A DNA stretch of 47,820 nt from Empedobacter sedimenti (GTDB lineage Bacteria; Bacteroidota; Bacteroidia; Flavobacteriales; Weeksellaceae): contig NZ_JASCQG010000017.1 in assembly GCF_030005555.1 (NCBI RefSeq), positions 1 through 47,820 of the forward strand, in the 5' to 3' direction. The position numbers and the translations under genes are program-made. The notes under the pieces were generated by a model. That model worked only from the letters and a program-made list of their open reading frames with translations. It made no database searches and was not told where the DNA came from. Shown here piece by piece: positions 16,307 through 23,165 of the stretch; within the stretch, counting starts at the first letter, position 1; each line of letters opens with the position of its first letter.

Positions 16307-17049
16307 ATTGATTTTAAAATTGATAAAACTTCGCCGTAATTTTCTATAAAAGCCATGTGTCCGCCATCAAATTTGTACAAATGAATGTTAGGCAAATCTG
16401 GAATTAGAGTTAAAAATAATTCTGGATTAACTGTTTCATCATTCATTCCAACAATAATATAGATTCCACCTTTGAAATCATACAAAATTGACGAACGATC
16501 TGGACGCTCTCGCATCCCTTTCAAAGCTGCACAAACGCCTTCAATTGGTGTTTTTAAAGCAATTTCTTTAATAAATTGTAGATCCTCTGTAAAATTATCG
16601 CGATGATGTGTTGCAAATAAAGCTGGCATACTAAAATTCACCAAAGCATTGAAATTTTTCTTTGCCGTTTCACAAGCACGTAAACGTTGTTTCTTCTTCG
16701 CTTCATCATCTGGCAAAGTCGAAGAATTGACCAAAACAATATTTTCTACACATTCTGGAAAAAGATCTGCCAAAGCACACGCAACATAACCACCCATGGA
16801 ATGACCGATAAAAGTTGCTTGTTCAATTTTTAACTCATCTAATACTTCGATCACAGCCTCAGCCATCGTTTCCATTGTAGTTGTTTCATCAGCTACAGGC
16901 GAATTTCCATGACCTGGTAAATCAATTGTTACAATTTGTGCATCATTCTCAAGATTTTTTCTTAAATTATTCCAAATTAAATGACTCTCTAAAAAACCAT
17001 GTAAAAACACAAATGACTTTCCTTTTCCTTCTACTTCAAAATACAACAT
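16303..17049 (-). CDS. Alpha/beta hydrolase
   Basis: 248 aa single-domain alpha/beta hydrolase. Nucleophile elbow GHSMGG (S84), oxyanion-side HGFLE near residue 17, acidic residue in the strand GMNDETVNPE (about 203-212) and catalytic His in DGGHMAF (about 231). No signal peptide, so cytosolic. Close to the 2-succinyl-6-hydroxy-cyclohexadiene carboxylate synthase/BioH type in size, but no partner genes support a specific substrate. Its last codon overlaps the end of tadA. Confidence 0.85.
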   Translation of the reverse strand: MLYFEVEGKGKSFVFLHGFLESHLIWNNLRKNLENDAQIVTIDLPGHGNSPVADETTTMETMAEAVIEVLDELKIEQATFIGHSMGGYVACALADLFPECVENIVLVNSSTLPDDEAKKKQRLRACETAKKNFNALVNFSMPALFATHHRDNFTEDLQFIKEIALKTPIEGVCAALKGMRERPDRSSILYDFKGGIYIIVGMNDETVNPELFLTLIPDLPNIHLYKFDGGHMAFIENYGEVLSILKSI

Positions 17050-17096
17050 ACATTTTGGATTAAAATTTGCTAAGCGTACTCTACAAAATTACAACA

Positions 17097-17558
17097 ATGA
17101 AAAAATATATTCCGCTACTTATACTAATTATTGCAATAATCGCAATTTTGAGTTATTGTCTTAAAAATAGTAATGCAATTAATTTACCTATTGATGAGGA
17201 AATAACAAATAAAGTTCCTGTTGAGTTCCCTATTCAAATTGAAAATAATAGTGTATTGAATTTTATTAACGGAAAAGGAGAATATACAACAATAAAAAAA
17301 GCAAAAGAGGAGCAAACATTTAGTTTCAGAAACAACTCGGCTAAACAAATTGAAATAGAAATTATTCCAGAAAATGATTCAGCTAACTTAAGAATCAATC
17401 AAATTATTTTACCAAACGGTGAAAGTGATGGGCCTTTTGGACGAAAATTATTGTACGATTTGAGAGGAAAAGGATTATATCAAATCAAAATTGGAGAAAG
17501 TTTGATGCAAGGCGAACCATTTGAAGGAAAATATACCTTGAAATTGCAGTTAAAATAG
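17097..17558 (+). CDS. Membrane-anchored secreted protein, paralogue A
   Basis: 153 aa from the ATG at 17097, which gives a normal N-terminal hydrophobic segment (MKKYIPLLILIIAIIAIL); upstream codons in frame add only a spurious extension. The C-terminal 80 residues match the next gene product: TFSFRNNSAKQ / TFTFNADSAKK, SANLRIN / TANIRIN, GPFGRK / GPFGKE, G-YQ and F-GKYTLKL / YAGKYKVEL. The two genes are therefore a tandem duplication. No known domain is recognised; the repeated beta-strand pattern suggests a small extracytoplasmic sandwich. Function unknown. Confidence 0.7.
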   Translation: MKKYIPLLILIIAIIAILSYCLKNSNAINLPIDEEITNKVPVEFPIQIENNSVLNFINGKGEYTTIKKAKEEQTFSFRNNSAKQIEIEIIPENDSANLRINQIILPNGESDGPFGRKLLYDLRGKGLYQIKIGESLMQGEPFEGKYTLKLQLK

Positions 17559-17568
17559 TTACTTTTAC

Positions 17569-17585
17569 AACAGAATTTTTCTGTT
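17569..17585 (+). repeat. Inverted repeat abutting a start codon
   Basis: AACAGAA (17569-17575), three T, TTCTGTT (17579-17585), then ATG at 17586. It may be an operator or an RNA hairpin limiting translation of the second paralogue; a TACTTTTA promoter-like box lies at 17560-17567. Confidence 0.4.
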
Positions 17586-18170
17586 ATGAAATGGACTTTT
17601 ATCGCTTTTGTTACATTAATTACACTTATTGGTTGTGAAGACAAATCTACGCCAACCATCTATCCAAGCAAAGTTGGAGTAGATTCTGCGTACAAAGATT
17701 TGATCAAAAAAGATAAACCAACAACAGAAGATGTGATGAAAGAGGAAGTAGTGAAAACAACTTCTCCTCAGAAAAAAGTTGCTATAAAACCTCAACCAAA
17801 AATTGTTTCTAATACAGATAAAATTATTCCATTAAGTGCTAATAACACAACCGAAAATTTGGAAGTTAGTTATGCAAAAGCAAAAGCGGAACCAACTAAA
17901 ATAGCAGGACAAACAAATACATTTACATTTAATGCAGATTCTGCTAAGAAAGTTTGGATCAAAATTTCGGCGCAAGATTCTACAGCAAATATCAGAATTA
18001 ATCATATCAAAGGACCTATGGATTCTATAAAAGGTGGACCTTTTGGTAAAGAAACTATTTTCGAATTACCTGCACGCGGTGTGTATCAATTCTCGATTTC
18101 GGAGAAACCTACAAACCCAAAACCATACGCTGGGAAATATAAAGTGGAACTGAAATTATTGTGGAAATAA
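17586..18170 (+). CDS. Lipoprotein, paralogue B of the 17097 product
   Basis: 194 aa with a lipoprotein signal (LIGC, Cys17). Residues 18-105 are a charged, low-complexity linker rich in K, T, P and E; about 106-194 is the domain shared with the upstream gene (SAKKVWIKI, TANIRINHI, GGPFGKETIF, YAGKYKVELK). The paralogues differ in anchoring: paralogue A has a transmembrane-like anchor, B has a lipid anchor and long spacer. A spacer-plus-domain layout suggests reach from the membrane into the periplasm. No known family; it ends 4 nt from the convergent gene. Confidence 0.75.
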   Translation: MKWTFIAFVTLITLIGCEDKSTPTIYPSKVGVDSAYKDLIKKDKPTTEDVMKEEVVKTTSPQKKVAIKPQPKIVSNTDKIIPLSANNTTENLEVSYAKAKAEPTKIAGQTNTFTFNADSAKKVWIKISAQDSTANIRINHIKGPMDSIKGGPFGKETIFELPARGVYQFSISEKPTNPKPYAGKYKVELKLLWK

Positions 18171-18174
18171 ATTT

Positions 18175-18780
18175 CTATTTGTAATAGATTTTGTAGTTGA
18201 GAGAATGATTGTTGAACGTATTAGTTTTCATCAATTTTGAATTTTCATATGACACAAAAATATATATATTGGAAGCTTCTTTCACGCTTAATGAATCAAA
18301 ATAGGAATATTTTTCTTTACAAGAATTATCATCACTACTGGTTTGAATTCCCAATAAAAAACTGTTAATTTCTGATGTCTTAATTTTAATATTAACTGGA
18401 AAAATGAATTTTCCTTTATAATCTTTTTTAACACTAAATATTTTCTCTTCAATCAAATTTTCATTTGGATTTACCTCTTTTACTATTTTAGGAGAAAAAT
18501 AATAAACTTCACTACAAACATTTCTTTTACCTCTTTTAGACTCAAATAAAAATTCAATTGCTACTATTTCAACTACATCTTGTTTTGGTAATTGAAAATT
18601 AGAAAGCAACATCATTTCATTTTTAGAACTCATGAAGTGCGGTATAACTTGTTTATACTTCGGTCGAAATTGTTTATACTTAGAATAGTCTACTAAAGCG
18701 ACTTCTTTTAGGTTAATTGTATCAATTCCCTGGGCAAAACTAAAAATTGAAATAAAGAAAAGTAGAGAAAATAATTTCAT
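18175..18780 (-). CDS. Secreted protein of unknown function, tandem paralogue 2
   Basis: 201 aa with a signal peptide (1-17, ending FSFAQ). The sequence shares with the upstream gene the segments DTINLKEV, YSKYKQFRPKYK, EIVAIEFLFESK, FSV-KDY-GK-IFP and a terminal NY-IYYK. The conserved cysteines (CSEVYYF and NSCKEKY) may form a disulfide. No known domain is recognised; the all-beta pattern suggests a periplasmic or surface protein. The 7-nt gap to its paralogue implies one transcript. Confidence 0.75.
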   Translation of the reverse strand: MKLFSLLFFISIFSFAQGIDTINLKEVALVDYSKYKQFRPKYKQVIPHFMSSKNEMMLLSNFQLPKQDVVEIVAIEFLFESKRGKRNVCSEVYYFSPKIVKEVNPNENLIEEKIFSVKKDYKGKFIFPVNIKIKTSEINSFLLGIQTSSDDNSCKEKYSYFDSLSVKEASNIYIFVSYENSKLMKTNTFNNHSLNYKIYYK

Positions 18781-18787
18781 AAATCAC

Positions 18788-19393
18788 TTATTTATAATAA
18801 ATAACGTAATTTAAAGCATAATTACCAAATAATTCTTGTTTACGAAAACCTGAGTTTGGTTGATCTTTAAAATGAACAAAAACATCTGATTTTTTCTTCG
18901 TTTCAATCAAATCAAAATAACCATTTTCTTCTGGACAAAAAGAATTTTCATAAAACGTTTCTAAGCCAATAATATAGTTTTTAGCTTCGGAAAGTTTTAG
19001 TTTTAAATGAATCGGAAAAATATATTTGCCTTGATAATCTTTATCGACCGAAAACCATTTTTCGTCAATTAAACTTGTCTTATTATCTACTGATTTTGTA
19101 ATAATTGGTTTGAAATAATAATATTCGTTGCAATAATTTTTCTTCTTCACTTTAGATTCGAACAAAATTTCAATCGCAACAATTTCGATTTCTTTTTCAT
19201 TTGGAAGTAATAAATTCGAAAATATTTTTAGTCCAGAACTTGTGTGATCAGTCAACTGAACAACTTTCTTATATTTTGGTCGAAATTGTTTGTACTTAGA
19301 ATAATTCATTACCTCAACTTGATTGAGATTAATGGTATCCAACTTTTGAGCAAAACTCATCACAGAAAGTAAAAAGAGAATTAAAAACTTCAT
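18788..19393 (-). CDS. Secreted protein of unknown function, tandem paralogue 1
   Basis: 201 aa from ATG 19393, which gives a clean signal peptide (MKFLILFLLSVMSFAQ); an upstream ATG would add a non-signal extension. It resembles the next gene over its full length (DTINLNQVEV, YSKYKQFRPKYKK, EIVAIEILFESK, KDYQGKYIFPIHLKLK, YALNYVIYYK). First gene of the pair on the minus strand. The DTINL-x-x-VEV opening, just after the signal peptide, also occurs in flavobacterial outer-membrane proteins. Function unknown. Confidence 0.75.
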   Translation of the reverse strand: MKFLILFLLSVMSFAQKLDTINLNQVEVMNYSKYKQFRPKYKKVVQLTDHTSSGLKIFSNLLLPNEKEIEIVAIEILFESKVKKKNYCNEYYYFKPIITKSVDNKTSLIDEKWFSVDKDYQGKYIFPIHLKLKLSEAKNYIIGLETFYENSFCPEENGYFDLIETKKKSDVFVHFKDQPNSGFRKQELFGNYALNYVIYYK

Positions 19394-19494
19394 ATTGTAA
19401 AAATAGAAAAAGTTTTCAGTAAACAATTTTCACGATTCATCATAAAAAATCAACAATTCGTAAACATATATTTATACAAGTCTTTTACTAACGA

Positions 19495-19502
19495 TAGTTT
19501 TG
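19495..19502 (+). promoter_or_regulatory. TAGTTTTG -7 box of the EreA/ChaN-like gene
   Basis: Exact TAnnTTTG match, 15 nt before ATG 19518. It argues against the ATG at 19500, which lies inside the box. Confidence 0.5.
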
Positions 19503-19517
19503 ATAAAAATTAACAAC

Positions 19518-20576
19518 ATGAAAACACTTATCAAAATTCTAAAAATCTTCATTATTGCTCTTATTTCAATAATTACACTTACTTTCTTGTATTTATTTAT
19601 TAGCAATAAAATTTTCTTAGCATCAAAAAATCAAACAAATATTGACTATCTAAAAAATAACCAAACAACAATTGGCAATAACTTTAATACTCAGATTTTT
19701 GATAATAATGTCAACACTTCAAATGTTATTCTATTAGGCGAAATTCATGGTTTTGCTGACAATCAAAAACTAGATGAATTTATGTTTAAATATTTGAATA
19801 AAAATCTTGGTTTCAAGTATTACATTGCCGAAATGGACAGTTTAAATTCTAAAAAATTAAACACATTTCTAAGCTCTGATATTAAAAATGAAAAATTATT
19901 AAAAGAAGTTGTTTTAGCTATTAAGAAAAGAATTCCTCAACAATCAAGTCAGGAGTTACTAAAAAAATGGAATAACTTGTATGATTACAATAAAACATTA
20001 AATGATTCTTCTAAAATTGTCGTTTTGGGTATTGATACAAACTTTGATGATTCTAATGGCAAAATTTCAAGAGATTCTGCAATGATTGAGAATTTTAATC
20101 ATATCATTTCAAAGAATCATCTACAAAATGAAAAATTCTATGGATTATTTGGTCTTTTTCATACTCTTCAAAAAAGTATGAATGATAAAGAAAAGCCTTT
20201 TGCAGAAAGACTTTTAGAGAATAAATATAAAGTAACAAGCATCGTAAGTTATACATTGGATAGTGAAATGTATTTACCTAAAAATGACCAATTTCCTACT
20301 CCAGAAAATCAAAAAATAAACTGGGTAAATGCTGATGGACCAATGATGTTAATAAAAGGTATTCTTGATTTTAAAGAACTTGCAGAACCTAATTCCATCT
20401 CAATTTTTAATCTTAATGTGAAAAATTCACCATATAAATCTTCTCAAAATTTAATTCAAATAAAATCAAGATTATTTGGAGAAAACTTTACGCCAAAAGA
20501 AAATTTAAAAACAACTGATTATTTTCAATACGTTGCAATTCTTCGTAATTCTGAAGCATTAACTCCAATTCAATAA
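19518..20576 (+). CDS. Membrane-anchored protein with EreA/ChaN-like domain
   Basis: 352 aa from ATG 19518. Residues about 5-30 form one membrane anchor, and the rest is predicted outside the cytoplasm. The motif VILLGEIHGFADNQ (about residues 73-86) and the following AEMDS match the GE-x-HG opening of the erythromycin-esterase / ChaN (haem-binding) superfamily. A second HG-like site (FGLFHTL) occurs near residue 215. EreA proteins are cytosolic macrolide hydrolases whereas ChaN is a lipoprotein, so function remains open; nothing shows resistance activity. Own promoter box and a strong terminator. Confidence 0.6.
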   Translation: MKTLIKILKIFIIALISIITLTFLYLFISNKIFLASKNQTNIDYLKNNQTTIGNNFNTQIFDNNVNTSNVILLGEIHGFADNQKLDEFMFKYLNKNLGFKYYIAEMDSLNSKKLNTFLSSDIKNEKLLKEVVLAIKKRIPQQSSQELLKKWNNLYDYNKTLNDSSKIVVLGIDTNFDDSNGKISRDSAMIENFNHIISKNHLQNEKFYGLFGLFHTLQKSMNDKEKPFAERLLENKYKVTSIVSYTLDSEMYLPKNDQFPTPENQKINWVNADGPMMLIKGILDFKELAEPNSISIFNLNVKNSPYKSSQNLIQIKSRLFGENFTPKENLKTTDYFQYVAILRNSEALTPIQ

Positions 20577-20580
20577 ATAA

Positions 20581-20609
20581 AAAAACGGAATCTATAAGAT
20601 TCCGTTTTT
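20581..20609. terminator. Bidirectional terminator
   Basis: AAAAACGGAATCT (20581-20593) pairs with AGATTCCGTTTTT (20597-20609). It separates the convergent EreA/ChaN-like gene and the trans-sulfuration gene. Confidence 0.9.
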
Positions 20610-20627
20610 TTATTTTCCTTTTATCGA

Positions 20628-21779
20628 TTAAATCAAGTTTAAAACTTGTTCTAAATCTTCTAATAAATCATCTATATCTTCGATACCAACAGACAAACGA
20701 ATTAAATCATCTGTAATACCAATTTCAGCACGTTTTTCTGCAGGAATAGATGCGTGTGTCATCGTAGCTGGATGATTTGCTAACGATTCAACTCCTCCTA
20801 ATGATTCAGCCAAAGTGAATACTTTTAAGTTTTCTAAAATTTTGAACGCATCTTCTTTTTTCCCAGAAGTCAACGTAAACGTTACCATTCCTCCGAAATC
20901 TTTCATTTGCTTTTTCGCAATTTCGTGTTGTGGATGATTTTCTAAACCAGGATAATAAGTATGCGCTACTTTTGGATGAGCTTCTAAAAATTGTGCGATT
21001 TTCATTCCGTTTGAACAGTGACGATCCATACGAACAGCCAATGTTTTGATTCCACGTAAAACTAAGTAAGAATCTTGTGGTCCTAAAATTCCTCCTGTTG
21101 CAAATAAATTGAAGTGAACATCTGTCGCCAATTGTTCCGAGTTTACCACAATTGCTCCAGCAACTAAATCTGAGTGACCTCCTAAATATTTCGTAGCCGA
21201 ATGCATCACGATATCTGCTCCCAACTCGATTGGACGTTGTAAATACGGTGAAGCAAATGTATTATCAACCGCTACTAAAATATCAGCTTTTTTTGCTTTT
21301 GAAGCATCATTTACAGCTTTGATATCAACCACTTTCATCAATGGATTTGTAGGCGTTTCAACCCAAACCATTTTTGTATTATCATTGATTAAAGCAACAA
21401 CAGCCTCAACATTTGTCATATCTACGAAATGGAATTTCAATCCGAATTTTTCGTAAACACGTGTAAACAAACGATAAGAACCTCCGTATAAATCATCCAT
21501 CGCGATGATTTCATCACCTGGTTTGAACAATTTTAATACACCATCGATTGCTGCTAAACCAGAACCAAATGCAAAACCTGCAACTCCTCCTTCGATAGAT
21601 GCTAATGCATTTTCTAAAGCTGTTCTTGTTGGGTTTGCGCCACGAGAATATTCGTATCCTTTATAATCTCCTGGTGATCTTTGCGCGAATGTTGATGTTT
21701 GGTAGATTGGAGTCATTACAGCTCCTGTAGAAGGGTCATGTTGTTGACCTCCGTGTATCGCTTTTGTATTGAATTTCAT
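20628..21779 (-). CDS. Cystathionine gamma-synthase / trans-sulfuration PLP enzyme
   Basis: 383 aa, full length for the Cys/Met-metabolism PLP family. The PLP lysine is in HSATKYLGGHSD (about residue 197), with YEYSRGANPTR near residue 44 and DLYGGSYRLF near residue 98. It probably makes cystathionine from an activated homoserine and cysteine, or cleaves cystathionine; gamma-synthase and gamma-lyase cannot be separated by inspection. The gene stands alone with a TATATTTG promoter box 21 nt upstream, so no neighbour resolves the direction. Confidence 0.85.
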   Translation of the reverse strand: MKFNTKAIHGGQQHDPSTGAVMTPIYQTSTFAQRSPGDYKGYEYSRGANPTRTALENALASIEGGVAGFAFGSGLAAIDGVLKLFKPGDEIIAMDDLYGGSYRLFTRVYEKFGLKFHFVDMTNVEAVVALINDNTKMVWVETPTNPLMKVVDIKAVNDASKAKKADILVAVDNTFASPYLQRPIELGADIVMHSATKYLGGHSDLVAGAIVVNSEQLATDVHFNLFATGGILGPQDSYLVLRGIKTLAVRMDRHCSNGMKIAQFLEAHPKVAHTYYPGLENHPQHEIAKKQMKDFGGMVTFTLTSGKKEDAFKILENLKVFTLAESLGGVESLANHPATMTHASIPAEKRAEIGITDDLIRLSVGIEDIDDLLEDLEQVLNLI

Positions 21780-21800
21780 TGTGAATGCTTTTAACTATAG

Positions 21801-21808
21801 CAAATATA
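21801..21808 (-). promoter_or_regulatory. TATATTTG -7 box of the trans-sulfuration gene
   Basis: Exact TAnnTTTG match on the minus strand, 21 nt before the ATG at 21779. Confidence 0.55.
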
Positions 21809-21849
21809 TGGAGTTTTATTTATTCTTTGTTTTAAAGATTTGTTAGAAT

Positions 21850-22446
21850 TTATTTCGGGAGATTTTTGGATTCAATTAGAACATTCTCCACTACATAAAT
21901 ATTAAAAATAGATGGTTTAGCTTTTACAATTGCATGATTTTTATATAAATCAGCATTTTCTAATTTTTGAAATGCATCTTTATCTAAATTTATAGACTCT
22001 TCGTATCCTTTGAAATTGATATTAATATCATATGAATAACGAGATTCCTTCAATTTTAATATCTCGCAATTTTCTATAATTATTGGTTCTTTTACTAAAT
22101 CATTCACAATATATTTCAATCCATAATAAAATGATATTGAGAGAAAAATCGAATAATAAATGGAAATTAAAACAATATCTTTCCAATATCCCGTTTCTAC
22201 TAATTTACGTTTAAGTATTGGTATATTTAATATTACAAAAATTAAGATCAGCGAAAATGTAAATAAGATAAGATAACACCACCATCCTACATTAAATAAT
22301 ATTACTTCATCTTTCTTATACAAAATCAAAGCAATGGTCAATAATACAATTGAAATTATTTTAGAACTTTTAGTAGAAATAAACTCTTTTTTTGAAGTAT
22401 TTATTGCTATATCTTGATTTTTTGATTTTTTATTCTTTCTTCCCAT
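21850..22446 (-). CDS. Membrane protein of unknown function, coupled to recO
   Basis: 198 aa. A lysine-rich N-terminus (1-25) is followed by three hydrophobic helices (about 28-45, 53-75 and 90-110) and a soluble C-terminal domain (about 115-198). Its ATG overlaps the recO stop by one base (TAATG), so it is the third gene of the porZ-recO operon. No family is recognised. Composition is more AT-rich than recO. Link to secretion or DNA repair is not supported beyond cotranscription. Confidence 0.65.
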   Translation of the reverse strand: MGRKNKKSKNQDIAINTSKKEFISTKSSKIISIVLLTIALILYKKDEVILFNVGWWCYLILFTFSLILIFVILNIPILKRKLVETGYWKDIVLISIYYSIFLSISFYYGLKYIVNDLVKEPIIIENCEILKLKESRYSYDININFKGYEESINLDKDAFQKLENADLYKNHAIVKAKPSIFNIYVVENVLIESKNLPK

Positions 22447-23165
22447 TAACTAAACAATTCGTGTAAAACTTGTAATGATTTAGGCTTTTTGAAATTATTA
22501 GTGTGAATTTGATAATACTTCACTAAAATTTCGAGTAAGAGAGAACGTTGTGATTGATTGAATGTATTTTTGGAATCTTCGGAAAAGTGTAATTCTAATA
22601 ATTTTTTGAACAAAACGGTCTCATCTGCTTTCAACATATTGATGGATGAATTTGAATTGGTAAAAAATCCATTTTCTAAATCGAATAGATTTCCGTCAAT
22701 TTCTAAATTTGGATAAAACCCAAGAAAATGTGATAATTGAAGTAAGAATATCAAATGAAAATCTGCAAAATCGTCTTTCTTTTGATCAAATTCTTTTAGC
22801 GAATGTTCGATGTAAAAATATAATTCTGGATTATCTGATTCTTCTTTTAACACTAAATTCAGAATCTCAGCTAAGAAAAAAACAATCGCTGATTTGATAG
22901 GATGAAAATGCAAGGATTCGTAATAATGCGAAGTCTGCGCTGATTTTAAGAAAACCAATTGTTGTTCATTAGATTTCGGTTGAAAGCTCAAATCGATTTC
23001 TGCTAGCGGAAAATACAACGAAGTATTTCGCTTTTTTTTGGAGAAAACTCCTTTTGCGATAAATGATTTTAAGCCAAAACTTTGGGTATAACAACGAATA
23101 ATTAAACTCGTGTCACCATATTTTAAAGAAGAAAGGACAATAGCTTTAGTTTCTAAAATTTTCAT
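22446..23165 (-). CDS. recO: DNA repair protein RecO
   Basis: 239 aa. N-terminal OB fold (residues 1-80; KAIVLSSLKYGDTSLIIRCYT, GVFSKKK) followed by the helical RecO C-terminal domain. It loads RecA onto SSB-coated DNA with RecR in the RecFOR pathway. The Cys4 zinc finger of some RecO proteins is absent. The ATG overlaps the porZ stop by one base (TAATG), so translation is coupled to porZ, an order seen in flavobacteria. Confidence 0.92.
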   Translation of the reverse strand: MKILETKAIVLSSLKYGDTSLIIRCYTQSFGLKSFIAKGVFSKKKRNTSLYFPLAEIDLSFQPKSNEQQLVFLKSAQTSHYYESLHFHPIKSAIVFFLAEILNLVLKEESDNPELYFYIEHSLKEFDQKKDDFADFHLIFLLQLSHFLGFYPNLEIDGNLFDLENGFFTNSNSSINMLKADETVLFKKLLELHFSEDSKNTFNQSQRSLLLEILVKYYQIHTNNFKKPKSLQVLHELFS

